A stretch of 64,000 bases of DNA from Psychrobacter pacificensis (GTDB lineage Bacteria; Pseudomonadota; Gammaproteobacteria; Pseudomonadales; Moraxellaceae). A program made the position numbers and the translations under genes. Each line of letters opens with the position of its first letter. The stretch's first letter is position 1. The stretch spans positions 17,721 to 81,720 of the forward strand of contig NZ_FNAL01000013.1 of NCBI RefSeq assembly GCF_900101915.1, in the 5' to 3' direction. Below the pieces are notes generated by a model. That model was not told the origin of the DNA. It searched no databases and was given only the letters and a program-made list of their open reading frames with translations. Shown here one piece after another: positions 36,444 through 47,756 of this stretch.

Positions 36444-36841
36444 ATATGACATCATAGTGAGTGTTAAGTTTTTATTGTTTATTTAATTATTAGTATTAGC
36501 GTTATTTATAAATAATCATCGCTAATTCCAATGGAGCAACTTTAAATAAAATCTGTTTTGTGACCATGGCAGATTGGTTAAGTAGTCATGGGTTTTGTTA
36601 TCAGTGCGTCAGTTGTTAGACCGTTTTTGCAAAAATTTCGGCTACCCTACTGATAATAGTTACAATTGAGCTACCTAAGTGATAACGCAGACTGTGCAGA
36701 CTACATTGTAATCGCTCCCTCATTCTCTTAATATTGACTGAGCGATATTATCCAAAGCTGATTCAACCAAGTCGCTTTGGCTGATATGTCTAGCTATAAA
36801 ATACCATCATAAAAAATAAACAATAATGCCTGCGAGGATAT
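36444..36841. other. Gap between the nitroreductase remnant and the DsbA-like gene
   Basis: About 400 bp of divergent spacer, AT-rich, probably holding the promoters of both neighbours. I see no repeat, RNA or ORF of note. Confidence 0.5.
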
Positions 36842-37495
36842 ATGAGCACATCAGAAAAACCACTCCGAATAGACATCGTCTCAGACGTTGTATGCCCTTG
36901 GTGCGTCATCGGCTATCGCCAACTGGCAGCAGCACTTGAGCAAACCAATACCGCACACACCATTCATTGGCATCCGTTTGAGCTGAATCCTCATATGCCA
37001 AGCGAGGGGCAAAACTTGCGTGAGCACATTATCGAAAAGTATGGCTCGACTAAAGAAGAGTCAGATGCTAGCCGAGTCAGAATGACTGAAGCTGGACAGG
37101 AAGTTGGCTTTGAGTTCAACTTCAATGACGACACTCGCATGCACAATACATTTAATCTGCATCAGCTGCTGCATTTTGCAGACCAGCAAGGATATATGCA
37201 TGAGTTAAAACAAGCATTATTTGCGGCACATTTTACCGATAACAGAAACATCTCCGATATCAATGTGCTTGCTGACATTGCAGCTGAGACTGGACTGGAT
37301 CGTAGTGAGGCACTGGCAGTGCTAGAGGGTCAGTTCTTTGCAAAAGAAGTGCGAGCAGAAGAACAGCATTGGCAGCAGCAAGGCATTCAAAGTGTGCCGG
37401 CGATTATCTTCAACGAGCGCCATTTGGTCAGCGGTGCGCAAGGGGTTGAAAATTACGTCAGCATATTAGAACAATTGGCGAACATAACTGACTAA
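36842..37495 (+). CDS. DsbA-family oxidoreductase (FrnE-like)
   Basis: A 217-residue thioredoxin-fold protein with the active site CPWC (Cys18-Cys21) in DIVSDVVCPWCVIGYRQLA, followed by an inserted helical domain and a C-terminal QGIQSVPAIIFNERHLVSGAQ with the cis-Pro loop. There is no signal peptide, so it is a cytoplasmic FrnE-type protein, a group linked to polyketide synthesis and oxidative stress. GAGGATAT precedes the ATG. It is a single gene ended by a strong terminator. Confidence 0.88.
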   Translation: MSTSEKPLRIDIVSDVVCPWCVIGYRQLAAALEQTNTAHTIHWHPFELNPHMPSEGQNLREHIIEKYGSTKEESDASRVRMTEAGQEVGFEFNFNDDTRMHNTFNLHQLLHFADQQGYMHELKQALFAAHFTDNRNISDINVLADIAAETGLDRSEALAVLEGQFFAKEVRAEEQHWQQQGIQSVPAIIFNERHLVSGAQGVENYVSILEQLANITD

Positions 37496-37528
37496 ACCGT
37501 CTGTCATTGTAAAAAAAATAAAATAAAA

Positions 37529-37560
37529 AAAGCTGCTTCAAAATTGAAGCAGCTTTTTTT
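37529..37560. terminator. Strong bidirectional hairpin terminator
   Basis: AGCTGCTTCAA (37531-37541) pairs perfectly with TTGAAGCAGCT (37544-37554), with an A run before and a T run after. It serves the DsbA-like gene and the convergent formaldehyde dehydrogenase gene. Confidence 0.85.
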
Positions 37561-37616
37561 ATTGTAGCGTCATCAGGTTAAAACTGTGATTTTGATATTA
37601 CTGTCAGTAATGACGC

Positions 37617-39047
<1,431 letters not shown>

Positions 39048-39914
39048 ATGCGCTGGGAAGGGATTAGTGAGTTTGTCTGTGTGGCAGAGTACGGGAGCTT
39101 TACGCGCGCTGCAAAAGCGCTTGGCATCTCGACTGCGCAAGTCAGCCGCCAGATCAGTGCGTTAGAGGAGCGACTGAAGATCAAGCTGCTATATCGTACC
39201 ACGCGTAAAGTCTCACTCACCGAAGAGGGCCGCGTGTTTTATCAGCATTGCCGCAGTGTGCTCGATGGTTTGAACGCGGCTGAGCAAGCGGTGAGCAATT
39301 TGCAATCAAAACCTCAAGGCAGAATCAAACTGACTGCGCCTGTGACTTATGGCGAGCAACAATTGCTGCCCTTAATCAATGATTTTATGGTGCAATATCG
39401 GGACATTGAGGTGACCGCTTTTTTGAGTAACCAAAAAATTGATTTAATCGAGGGTGGCTACGATTTGGCCATTCGTATTGGTAAGTTGCGCGACTCTACG
39501 ATGATGGCAAAAAAGCTTAGCCTGCGCACCAATTTTGTCTGTGCGACACCAGCTTATCTCAATCAATACGGGGTACCGCGCACGCTTGACGATCTCAGCC
39601 AGCACAACTGCTTACTAGGTACACGCGACTATTGGCATTTTGTCGAAAAAGGCATAGAAAAAAACCTGCGCGTCTCTGGTTCCATACAGTACAACAGCGG
39701 CTATAGTCTGGTTGATGCGGCGCTAAAAGGGCTGGGTATCGTACAACTGCCCGATTACTACGTACAAAAACATCTGGCATCGGGTGCGTTGGTGAGCGTA
39801 CTCGACAACTATAGAGAACCCAAAGAAAGCATTTGGGCCATCTACCCACACAACCGTCAACTATCGCCAAAAATCAGACTACTGGTCGACTATTTGGCAG
39901 AGCGCTTGGTGTAA
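39048..39914 (+). CDS. LysR-family transcriptional regulator
   Basis: A 288-residue regulator started at the ATG at 39048 (the frame is open to a TTG at 39036). The N-terminal winged helix has FVCVAEYGSFTRAAKALGIS, AQVSRQISALEERL and RTTRKVSLTEEG. The effector domain carries GRIKLTAPVTYGEQ, YDLAIRIGKLRDSTMMAKKL and LKGLGIVQLPDYYV. This pattern belongs to the CrgA/AaeR-like group that often regulates nearby divergent oxidoreductases. It is divergent from frmA, which is a possible target, but no operator is clear. Confidence 0.88.
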   Translation: MRWEGISEFVCVAEYGSFTRAAKALGISTAQVSRQISALEERLKIKLLYRTTRKVSLTEEGRVFYQHCRSVLDGLNAAEQAVSNLQSKPQGRIKLTAPVTYGEQQLLPLINDFMVQYRDIEVTAFLSNQKIDLIEGGYDLAIRIGKLRDSTMMAKKLSLRTNFVCATPAYLNQYGVPRTLDDLSQHNCLLGTRDYWHFVEKGIEKNLRVSGSIQYNSGYSLVDAALKGLGIVQLPDYYVQKHLASGALVSVLDNYREPKESIWAIYPHNRQLSPKIRLLVDYLAERLV

Positions 39915-40024
39915 CGATCGATTGGAATATATTGCCATCCCCTGCCTGATGACGCACAATGGATATTCGCCATGACTCACTAATGAATCGCTCAAGGATA
40001 TCGCCATAATTAAGATCGTCTCTG

Positions 40025-40222
40025 ATGAATTGCGAGCAAACCGTCGCCATTGATTTACCACAAAAAATCCTCATTAGCGAAGATGCCAATAAAAAGGTAT
40101 GGCTCTCATACAACAATCCTGAATATCTAAAAACACGCCATAATATGAAAGGTTGCGATACCGTTATTGATAATGTCTCAAAAGCGCTCAACGCAATCAG
40201 CACGGCGGCAGTTGCCAAATAA
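40025..40222 (+). pseudogene. DUF302 domain remnant
   Basis: Sixty-five codons match the C-terminal half of DUF302 proteins: AIDLPQKILISEDANKKVWL, then SYNNPEYLKTRHNM and a final VIDNVSKALNAIS helix. The family is normally about 130-160 residues with an N-terminal half that is missing here. An in-frame TAA lies 15 bp upstream of the first ATG, and no frame upstream shows the missing half. It is probably a truncated leftover, although a short translated product cannot be excluded. Confidence 0.6.
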
Positions 40223-40251
40223 TACCAAACGAGAAAAGTATCATCTAAGCA

Positions 40252-40292
40252 AAAAAAAGGTGGGTGAGCAAAATCTCTACCCACCTTTTTCT
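40252..40292. terminator. Hairpin terminator
   Basis: AAAAAGGTGGGT pairs with ACCCACCTTTTT around a 12-nt loop (GAGCAAAATCTCT region). It has an A run before and T run after and separates the DUF302 remnant from the convergent DUF4031 gene. Confidence 0.8.
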
Positions 40293-40313
40293 TTGTGTAA
40301 CTTATAAGCTGCA

Positions 40314-40601
40314 TCAGTCACTATCAGATAACGACATTTCAGACTGCAACTCTACTTTTAACTTCTTGGCACATTCAATAATTTTTTTCCTGTCGGCAGG
40401 CAGCGCCCCATTCTCAAGGGCTGTTTCGCGCATTTGCACGGTAATATCATAATGCGGGTAGCTTGCGGTGCGGTGGAATAAACGTGGATCTACCTCAATC
40501 AATGCTGCAAAATCATGCAGCTCTTGCAAACTATCCGCAAGCATATGACACCATTTATAGCCTTTGAATTTTATCTGCACAAAATCTACATATACCGCCA
40601 T
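40314..40601 (-). CDS. DUF4031 domain protein
   Basis: A 95-residue protein matching the small DUF4031 family. It starts MAVYVDFVQIKFKGYKWCHM and continues MLADSLQELHDFAALI, then DPRLFHRTASYPHYDIT and a C-terminal basic helix. The function is not known. It has no transmembrane segment and no operon partner, being isolated by a terminator and by the transglutaminase gene end. Confidence 0.78.
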   Translation of the reverse strand: MAVYVDFVQIKFKGYKWCHMLADSLQELHDFAALIEVDPRLFHRTASYPHYDITVQMRETALENGALPADRKKIIECAKKLKVELQSEMSLSDSD

Positions 40602-40703
40602 ATTACACTCTCTTGCTAACTCATTTTATTGAACAGTTCTAAAGCAATTTATCAGACACATAATAATTAAGACGTCCAATCTCAATACCAAGTGATTGAA
40701 AAA

Positions 40704-42935
40704 TCACAATAGATCGCGTACATTTTTTTTCAGCTGCTTAAGTAGTTTTTGATATTCACTATGGTTAGTATCCAAGTTACTCAGGCGCCCATAACGTAAC
40801 TGACGGTAGTTTTGCTTAATTTCAATCAGTTTTGTCTGAATCGCTATCGGGTTTTCACTGTCTGTTAAATGACTTGCATGACGGCGAGTATCGTCATTTA
40901 GGCGACTATCGATAGCAGATGCTAAGCGTTCTAGCCAAGCTAACTGTCCTTCATGATCCTCTCGAGCCAATAATTTATCGCGCTTGCCGACATGTTTCGA
41001 GAGCTGGGCAAGCGGCAAATCTGCTGGGTGCCAGCGTTTGCGCCGGCGGCGCCAAATGATGAATACTAAGGTAGTCATAACGATAATAGCACTGGCCGCC
41101 AACCAAATCACTTGCTGCATAATGGAGCTGATGTTGAACCATTTTAGGAGCGAATCTGCTTGTTTGTCTTGGTCATAACCGACCACATCTTTTTGCCAGT
41201 AATAGCTGGCTTGGTCAGACAAGCGACGTAGTGTTTGTAGCATTTGATACTGCTGATAGCTGATTTGCGCGCTGGCACCACTGCCAAACATGGCTGCGCC
41301 TTGCTGCTGGGTCATCGCATTCATACCCTGCTCAACCCGCTCAGGCGCCACAAACGACGTGGGATCGACGCGTACCCAGCCTTGGCCTTCGAGCCAAACT
41401 TCAGTCCATGCATGCGCATCTTTTTGACGCACTTCCCAAACATCACCACCTTGACTCAGCTCACCACCTTGATAGCCTGCTACTACCCGCGCTGGAATAC
41501 CAGCTGCGCGCATCATAAAAGTAAAGCTTGAAGAGTAATGCTCACAAAATCCTGCTTTGGTCTGAAACAAAAACTCATCGATACGATCAGTATTGAGTCG
41601 TGGCGGTGACAACGTATAGCGAAACTCTGTTTGATTGATCCAGCGCTCGATAGCAGCCATGTAGCGCACGGGATCTGAGCCTGATTGTACAAATAACTGC
41701 TGAGCAAGCGCGCGTGCTTGCGGATTACCCTCTGCTGGTAGTGCCAGATTTAGGCGTCTTGATGCCTCTGTCAGCACAGGGTCAATACGCATCGGCGCAA
41801 ACTGCAATACATCATAACGCAGCTGCTGCGTAACAGGCTGATCTTTTGATAATGTAAAGTTGGAAGTAATGTTGATATCTGGCTGCTGAGAAAAAGGATA
41901 ATCGAGCCCGAATAACCAGTTCTGCTGAGTAGGTTCTAGGATAATTTGATAGCGAGTAGGTGCGGCTTGCACTTGCTCAGGAACGGTAGCAAAGGCATTT
42001 TGAATCCATGTAGGGGCTTGCGATCTAGTCGACCATTGGCTTACCTGATTGCTTGGTCGCCAGGTAACTCCGTCAAAATCACTAAACACGAGTCCGCGCC
42101 AATATAGTTGCTGTTGCGGTGGACGCTCATCGCCAAACTCTACGCGAAAAGCCAGCTCAGTTGACTGGCCTAAATTAGCAAAATCACCGGGTGACATACT
42201 ATCAGACACACCTGTGGTCGCTTGCTGACCTGATAGTTGTACAGACCACAGTGGCGGCAGTCTTGGGAAAAATAGAAACAGCACCACCAACAATGGCAGT
42301 GCCCCAATCCCTAACACCCCTAAAGTACGCAGGCGTCCATCACCACGAGCATTACTATCGTCGTTTAGGGCAATAAACGCCAGCAGGACAATAACAGCGC
42401 CCAGTACCACTTCTAAAGTTGTCAGCAACCCTTGATCCATCAAAAACAATGCAGCAAGTACAAATAAAGATAGATTCAACACCACGTAAGCATCGCGCCG
42501 CTTGTACAGCTCCCAAAGCTTACTAGCGAGGCATAGCACCAAAAATGCCACGCCCATGTCTAGCCCAAAGGCTGTGTTATACGTTAGCCACAGACCTACT
42601 AGGCCTAATAAAAAACCCAGCATCTGCATGCTTTGATAGACACGTTTTAAATGCGAGAGTTTTTTTAGCCGACTCTTGAGACGCGGTAGTTGGGCAATAA
42701 TACTAATCGCCGCAAACCCGATTAACCATATTGGCAAGTGAGCAGCATGTGGCAACACGACTGCTATTTGAGCAATTAGCACCCAGTGGTAGGCTGGTAG
42801 AGCCAGTAGTCGCCGATACCATTTATTATCAGCTGCTATGCCACTTTTCGCTTGTATATTTTGACCGAGTGCTAACTGCTCAAATCTTGCCGTTTTTGTG
42901 GCATCGGTTGCAGAAAACTGTTTGGGTTCATTCAT
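40704..42935 (-). CDS. TgpA-type transglutaminase-like membrane protein
   Basis: A 743-residue protein. The start at 42935 is set by an ATGA overlap with the DUF58 stop codon; the frame continues to 42962 without reason. The N-terminal part (DUF3488) has several membrane helices (about 45-200). The periplasmic core has a transglutaminase-like catalytic block: KAGFCEHYSSSFTFMMRAAG (Cys), GDVWEVRQKDAHAWTEVWL (His) and VRVDPTSFV (Asp). One more helix (about 620-645) and a DUF4129-like cytoplasmic tail follow. Related TgpA is essential in Pseudomonas aeruginosa; the substrate is unknown. It forms an operon with MoxR and DUF58. Confidence 0.87.
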   Translation of the reverse strand: MNEPKQFSATDATKTARFEQLALGQNIQAKSGIAADNKWYRRLLALPAYHWVLIAQIAVVLPHAAHLPIWLIGFAAISIIAQLPRLKSRLKKLSHLKRVYQSMQMLGFLLGLVGLWLTYNTAFGLDMGVAFLVLCLASKLWELYKRRDAYVVLNLSLFVLAALFLMDQGLLTTLEVVLGAVIVLLAFIALNDDSNARGDGRLRTLGVLGIGALPLLVVLFLFFPRLPPLWSVQLSGQQATTGVSDSMSPGDFANLGQSTELAFRVEFGDERPPQQQLYWRGLVFSDFDGVTWRPSNQVSQWSTRSQAPTWIQNAFATVPEQVQAAPTRYQIILEPTQQNWLFGLDYPFSQQPDINITSNFTLSKDQPVTQQLRYDVLQFAPMRIDPVLTEASRRLNLALPAEGNPQARALAQQLFVQSGSDPVRYMAAIERWINQTEFRYTLSPPRLNTDRIDEFLFQTKAGFCEHYSSSFTFMMRAAGIPARVVAGYQGGELSQGGDVWEVRQKDAHAWTEVWLEGQGWVRVDPTSFVAPERVEQGMNAMTQQQGAAMFGSGASAQISYQQYQMLQTLRRLSDQASYYWQKDVVGYDQDKQADSLLKWFNISSIMQQVIWLAASAIIVMTTLVFIIWRRRRKRWHPADLPLAQLSKHVGKRDKLLAREDHEGQLAWLERLASAIDSRLNDDTRRHASHLTDSENPIAIQTKLIEIKQNYRQLRYGRLSNLDTNHSEYQKLLKQLKKNVRDLL

Positions 42936-43948
42936 GGTGCTTTCGCCAGCCTTAGCAAGCACGCTTGCGCAAAAGTCTCGCCATCACCCACCGCTGCGCT
43001 AGTAGGCGTATCATTGGGTAAACGCATTTGAAAGGGCACGCCTAATTGACCCAATGTCAACGCCCCATGAGCCAATTGCGCAAGCTTCTGTTCATGATGA
43101 GCACCTGGCATATCTGCATAATCAAGCGTTTGCTCATGACCGACAGGGTCTGCAAAGTGTTTGGTAAACATGCCTTGACCCCGTGCCACATGGCCCCAAG
43201 AGACACGAGCCAGCGACTCCCCTTCGACATAATTATCCAGTCGCTCAAAGTCGTCTTGCCCTTGTCGATATTGTCCGCCAATTGGCAGATCCTCCGAGCT
43301 TGCAACTGAATACTGCACCTGCCAGTCAAATGCTTCAGGTTTGGGATACACCCAAGTCTTACGCGCAAAATAGACATAAGACCAAGCACGCATAATACCC
43401 AAAGGATAAACGGTTTTAATTATTAGTCGTGGCAGCTCAAGAGGACCGCGATTGTAAGTTTGAACAGGTAGGCGAATAGTTTGCTCACTTTGTAGACTCG
43501 TTACGAGTATGGAGCTTTGCCGATTCGTGCCACTTTTATCCTTCTTGTCAGCTGCTTGCTCAAACTCAAATAATAACTGTCGCCGTGGTTGACGGCTCTC
43601 ACTTTTGAGTTGCAGTGTCACCCAAGCAGGAGTACCGGCCTCTGTCATAGTCACTTCTAGCAGACGCACTTGCAGACCCGATATGTGCGCAAAAGTCACA
43701 TGAAAACTAATCAACCAAACGCTGACCAGATAAAAGCACAAGCCAAGTACCAAGTTATTGCCATAATTGATACCCGCGATAAAGGTAATCACTAATAGCA
43801 CAGCAAATAGCATACCCTCACGACTAAAAAAAATATAGACGTTGCGTAGATTGAGCGTCGCGCTATCATTTTTGGGTGCGCGCGAGGCAAACCAACGGCT
43901 CATTGCTGACCTGATTGACGCGGTTAAGGCTTTTGGTAAAAAGCTCAT
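42932..43948 (-). CDS. DUF58 domain protein (MoxR-associated)
   Basis: A 338-residue protein with two hydrophobic segments near residues 48-95 (GMLFAVLLVITFIAGINYG and LGLCFYLVSVWLISFHV) and a C-terminal DUF58 part: SEDLPIGGQYRQGQDDFERL, DNYVEGESLARVSWGHVAR. DUF58 proteins travel with MoxR AAA+ ATPases and are thought to form chaperone-like complexes with von Willebrand-type folds. It is tightly coupled to the downstream transglutaminase gene by a 4-bp overlap and is about 125 bp after moxR. Confidence 0.86.
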   Translation of the reverse strand: MSFLPKALTASIRSAMSRWFASRAPKNDSATLNLRNVYIFFSREGMLFAVLLVITFIAGINYGNNLVLGLCFYLVSVWLISFHVTFAHISGLQVRLLEVTMTEAGTPAWVTLQLKSESRQPRRQLLFEFEQAADKKDKSGTNRQSSILVTSLQSEQTIRLPVQTYNRGPLELPRLIIKTVYPLGIMRAWSYVYFARKTWVYPKPEAFDWQVQYSVASSEDLPIGGQYRQGQDDFERLDNYVEGESLARVSWGHVARGQGMFTKHFADPVGHEQTLDYADMPGAHHEQKLAQLAHGALTLGQLGVPFQMRLPNDTPTSAAVGDGETFAQACLLRLAKAP

Positions 43949-44074
43949 GACTACCCTATTCTTACCATGTAATTGACTCTAGTCGCTAGTCCTCAGACTA
44001 ATGAACTCAATGATATAGCCATGTATTATCAAACCTGCTCGTACTTCAATATAGATAACTAAAAATATAGACAG

Positions 44075-45103
44075 CTAAACGATGACAGGCACGTCTGCTA
44101 AAATGCGTTGGGCGATGGTCTGCGGTGCTTGCCCACCTACCACTTGTGCAGGTGCAAAACGCTGCCCGAGACGGTGGTCAGCCACGGCAGCAAAGACCGC
44201 TTGGATATCTTCAGGCGTCACCTCCATATGCCCCGACACATAAGCATAAGCCTGTGCAGCACGCTGTAGCGATAGCACGCCACGTGGTGATAACCCATGA
44301 TACTCTTGGCTTGCTCGAGTCTTTGCAACAAGTCTTTGTAGATAATCCAATACCACGTCCGCCACATAAACTTGTTTTACGCCTTGTTGTGCCAATAGCA
44401 CAGCCTCAGTATCAAGCACCGTATCTAGATCCTTTAATAGCTCACGGCGATCTTGACCTTTTAGTAGTTCACGCTCTGCCATAGGTGATGGATAGCCCAA
44501 TGACAGACACAGCAAGAACCTATCTAACTGTGATTCAGGTAACGGATAGACGCCAGCTTGTTGCAGTGGGTTTTGGGTTGCAATAACAAAGAACGGCTGC
44601 GGCAAGGGATAAGTTTGTCCATCTTGCGTCACTTGTCGCTCTTCCATTGCTTCAAGGAGTGCGCTTTGCGTCTTGGGGCTGGAGCGGTTGATTTCGTCAG
44701 CAAGTAGCAGTTGAGTAAAAATAGGACCGGGACGAAATTCAAAACGCAGTTTACTTTGGTCATAGATACTCATGCCTAAGATATCGGCAGGGAGCATGTC
44801 ATTGGTGAACTGCACTCGGCTAAAACTCAGGCCTAACAGCTTAGCCAAACCTTGAGCCAGAGTTGTCTTACCCATACCAGGTAAATCTTGTAGCAATAAA
44901 TGCCCACCTGCTAGTATGCCACTGAGTGCCAATTTAACTGCTTGCGGTTTATCCAGTACAATTTGGTTCAATTGCGCCATCAATTGTGCAATTTTCTGCT
45001 GATTGCGTTGCAAATCGGTGCCACTAGGAGCGGATTGACCAAGCGTTTTGGCTATTTTTTGATATGTAGGTGATGGTGCTCTATCGTTAGGGGCATGGGT
45101 CAT
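44075..45103 (-). CDS. MoxR-family AAA+ ATPase
   Basis: A 342-residue MoxR ATPase. Walker A is LPGMGKTTLAQGLAKLLG, Walker B and its extension LLADEINRSSPKTQSALLEAMEERQVT, sensor 1 FFVIATQNPLQQAGVYPLPE, and the arginine finger region SQLDRFLLCL. The C-terminal lid has GLSPRGVLSLQRAAQAYA. MoxR proteins act as chaperones in maturation of enzyme complexes. It heads the MoxR-DUF58-TgpA set on the minus strand. Confidence 0.9.
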   Translation of the reverse strand: MTHAPNDRAPSPTYQKIAKTLGQSAPSGTDLQRNQQKIAQLMAQLNQIVLDKPQAVKLALSGILAGGHLLLQDLPGMGKTTLAQGLAKLLGLSFSRVQFTNDMLPADILGMSIYDQSKLRFEFRPGPIFTQLLLADEINRSSPKTQSALLEAMEERQVTQDGQTYPLPQPFFVIATQNPLQQAGVYPLPESQLDRFLLCLSLGYPSPMAERELLKGQDRRELLKDLDTVLDTEAVLLAQQGVKQVYVADVVLDYLQRLVAKTRASQEYHGLSPRGVLSLQRAAQAYAYVSGHMEVTPEDIQAVFAAVADHRLGQRFAPAQVVGGQAPQTIAQRILADVPVIV

Positions 45104-45151
45104 AGTAAATTATCGGCTCATTTTTTGGGTCATAACGATCAACCAGTAAGG

Positions 45152-45610
45152 TCAGTTCGCATCATCTACGACGATCGGCGCATCAGCGCGGAGGGTTGAT
45201 AAATACGCTATAACATCCGCGCGCTCTTTAGCATCTGGCATAGGGTCTGATAGCATCTTTGAATCTGGCATGGCTTTTTGTGCATCCGCGATATAGGGAT
45301 CGAGTGTTTTGGCGTCCCATACCCATCCTGACTTTGTGAGCCCTTCGCTATAAGTGTAATCTTTTAGCTCAGCAGCTGGTGCGCCGTATATATTCATTAA
45401 TTGCGGGCCCTTTTTATTGAGACCAGCGTTGAGCTGGTGGCATTGACTGCAAGCATCTTGATAAATTAACGAGCCATTATCTGCATCTCCATTGACATAT
45501 AGTGGTAGTGTCACAGGGTCGCGATGATCAGGCGGGGTATGCTCACAAGCAGTGAGCAATAAAACAGCGGCAAAAAGACTGCTTATTTGATATTTACTAA
45601 TAATAGACAT
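45152..45610 (-). CDS. Cytochrome c lipoprotein
   Basis: A 152-residue protein started at the ATG at 45610, which places a lipobox LLTAC (Cys22) right after a short hydrophobic signal. The frame extends up to 45679, overlapping the next gene, with no purpose. One heme site CSQCH (residues 54-58) and a later Met (in MPDSKMLSDPMPD or near) fit a class I cytochrome c of the CytC552/550 type. It would be an anchored electron carrier on the periplasmic side. It lies 48 bp before moxR but its redox partner is not evident. Confidence 0.84.
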   Translation of the reverse strand: MSIISKYQISSLFAAVLLLTACEHTPPDHRDPVTLPLYVNGDADNGSLIYQDACSQCHQLNAGLNKKGPQLMNIYGAPAAELKDYTYSEGLTKSGWVWDAKTLDPYIADAQKAMPDSKMLSDPMPDAKERADVIAYLSTLRADAPIVVDDAN

Positions 45611-45668
45611 TTTGGCAATCTTTGGTTGGTGAGCATTAGCGATAAAGATTTTGTAGCATCGCAATATG

Positions 45669-47756
45669 TTAACTGGCAATCTTTAGCGTTTTGCTAGGCT
45701 TTTCTAAATAGTATCCTTGCAGATAGCGCGCCCCCACACTCCATGCGACTGACATGGTCGCTGCATCTTCAATATACGGCATTAACACATCAACATTTAC
45801 CTCATTGATGCGCATGATAAGTGATTTAACCGTGTCTAAGTTATCTGCTGAATTGATATCTTGTACATAGTTACGCGCCAAACGCACGATATCCGGCTGC
45901 ACTAAATTGGCAATTTCGATAGATTTGGCAGAAGAACCAAAATTAGTAATGCCCATTTGACAGTTGACTTCGTTAAGGGCCGAAAACTGGGATTTTGCCA
46001 CAGTTAAATGATCTGAGATGTCTTTTTCGTTAAATTGCAACGTTAAGACACCAGCAGCGCCGCCTACTGCCTTGATCAGTTGGCTTGCCACATTGGGCAG
46101 TTTCTTATCAATTAATGAGGCACTGGTTAGCTGCACCAATAGTCTGGCCTCAGGATGCTCTTTACGGACATCATTGATTTTTTTGCACGCATTAATGAGT
46201 ACCCAGCGATCTATCTTTTCAAGTAGCTTGTGTTTTCTGGCCACAGCCATAAACTGATCAGGAGTCAATACCGTGTTATCGGCATCGGCCAATGGCAGAC
46301 GTAGATACACTTCAAAAAAGTCACTACGATCTTGATTGATATCATATATCGGTTGAAATGACAGCTCAAATCGACTGTTTGTAATAGCATTAATCAGAGA
46401 CTCAGCAAGCGCCTGATCATCACTATTGGCATGCTCACTTGGATCATATAGATGATAAGTACCACCATGGTTAGAGGTTTCGACCATGATCTGGCTAATA
46501 GCATCCATAGCACGCTCTATTATTATAGCGGGCTCTGCGGTATTTTTTTCGATTTTGACGATTGCGATACTTACCGTGGTACTCGTCGTACGCTTATCTA
46601 CCTCAATGAGCATCTCACTGATACGCGAACCGATGTTCTCAGCCAGCTCTTCGAGCTCTGAGGTAGTTTTGTTTTTGACAAGTATCATAAATGCGGTATC
46701 ACTAAAGCGGCTGACATGTCCATCCGATACCAGTTCATCTAGTGCATAGGCAACCTGTTTGACAGTCGTATCTACTCCTTGCAGACCGAGGCTACTTCTT
46801 ATTTTTCCAATGTTATCGAGCTGTACATAGAGCAATGCTGCTGTCAGCACGCCTTGAGTTGCTTGCTGGTGCACTATCGCCATTTGCTCCTCAAAGCCGT
46901 GGCGATTATTCACACCTGTCAGGTTATCTTTACGCTCTGCTTCAGCCAAGCGTTTGGCAACCTCTGCGCTGTTGCTAGCATTTTGTTGTATGATAATCTG
47001 AGTAACGGGTTCGCCATCTAAAGTCGCAGATGCCAACTGTAATTTTGCCTCAAAAGTACTGCCATCCGTACGCACGCTTTCAAAGTTAAACTCAACTTCG
47101 TCACGGCTACCTTTATCGAACTGACGTAGAAATTGCTTGAAGTCCTTGACACTATCGCCACCTGAAATCAAATCAATCACAGGTACCCCTATGACATCAT
47201 TCATTGACCGAAAGCCAAACAGTTGAAGATAGGGATCATTGGCAAAGATATGGATACCTTCATCGATATAGGCAACTGCACTTTTCGAGTTTTTAATCAG
47301 CACATTGGCACGTTGCTCTGCTTCTGATAGGACATGGCGTAGTTTCTTGAGCTCACGGCGACTACGCAAGCTGTCATGCTGTAAGCAGATAGCCATAACG
47401 ATAGCCATCTCTTGATCAGCCTTGAGTGCTTTGACCATGGTTCCGCTCATCACCGCAGGCAACCCTTCATCATTACACGCGGTCGATATTGCCTCACCCT
47501 TCATCAAATAAATCATCGGCAAATCAATGCTCTGCTCTTGAATGATGCCAACCACATCCGTAAAGCTCATATCATAAGCACTAACGAATACCAGCACATC
47601 CCACGACTGGCGCAGTACTTTTAGTAGCTCTTCTTTATCATCCAAAAATCCTAAATTCACGCTGTCATAATAATCACTCAGTAGATGTACAAGACGCTCA
47701 GCATAGAGCTGATCATCGTTAATCACTAATAGATTTAAGGTGGACTGAATGCGCAT
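45669..47756 (-). CDS. FimX-like REC-PAS-GGDEF-EAL protein with degenerate sites
   Basis: A 695-residue protein arranged as a receiver-like domain (about 1-125), PAS (about 145-255), GGDEF (about 270-430) and EAL (about 445-690). The GGDEF site reads FSDTAF (about 349-354) and the EAL site reads FEVYLRL (about 480-486), so neither cyclase nor phosphodiesterase activity is expected. The receiver lacks a clear phosphorylatable Asp. Domain order, length and loss of both motifs match P. aeruginosa FimX (691 residues), a c-di-GMP-binding regulator of type IV pilus assembly. The protein likely binds c-di-GMP through the degenerate EAL domain. No pilus gene lies in the window. Confidence 0.82.
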   Translation of the reverse strand: MRIQSTLNLLVINDDQLYAERLVHLLSDYYDSVNLGFLDDKEELLKVLRQSWDVLVFVSAYDMSFTDVVGIIQEQSIDLPMIYLMKGEAISTACNDEGLPAVMSGTMVKALKADQEMAIVMAICLQHDSLRSRRELKKLRHVLSEAEQRANVLIKNSKSAVAYIDEGIHIFANDPYLQLFGFRSMNDVIGVPVIDLISGGDSVKDFKQFLRQFDKGSRDEVEFNFESVRTDGSTFEAKLQLASATLDGEPVTQIIIQQNASNSAEVAKRLAEAERKDNLTGVNNRHGFEEQMAIVHQQATQGVLTAALLYVQLDNIGKIRSSLGLQGVDTTVKQVAYALDELVSDGHVSRFSDTAFMILVKNKTTSELEELAENIGSRISEMLIEVDKRTTSTTVSIAIVKIEKNTAEPAIIIERAMDAISQIMVETSNHGGTYHLYDPSEHANSDDQALAESLINAITNSRFELSFQPIYDINQDRSDFFEVYLRLPLADADNTVLTPDQFMAVARKHKLLEKIDRWVLINACKKINDVRKEHPEARLLVQLTSASLIDKKLPNVASQLIKAVGGAAGVLTLQFNEKDISDHLTVAKSQFSALNEVNCQMGITNFGSSAKSIEIANLVQPDIVRLARNYVQDINSADNLDTVKSLIMRINEVNVDVLMPYIEDAATMSVAWSVGARYLQGYYLEKPSKTLKIAS

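Noticed and set aside
39874..40314. Minus-strand ORF of 146 codons opposite the DUF302 remnant
   Set aside because: No family pattern, mixed composition, and it overlaps the DUF302-like plus-strand frame and the terminator.
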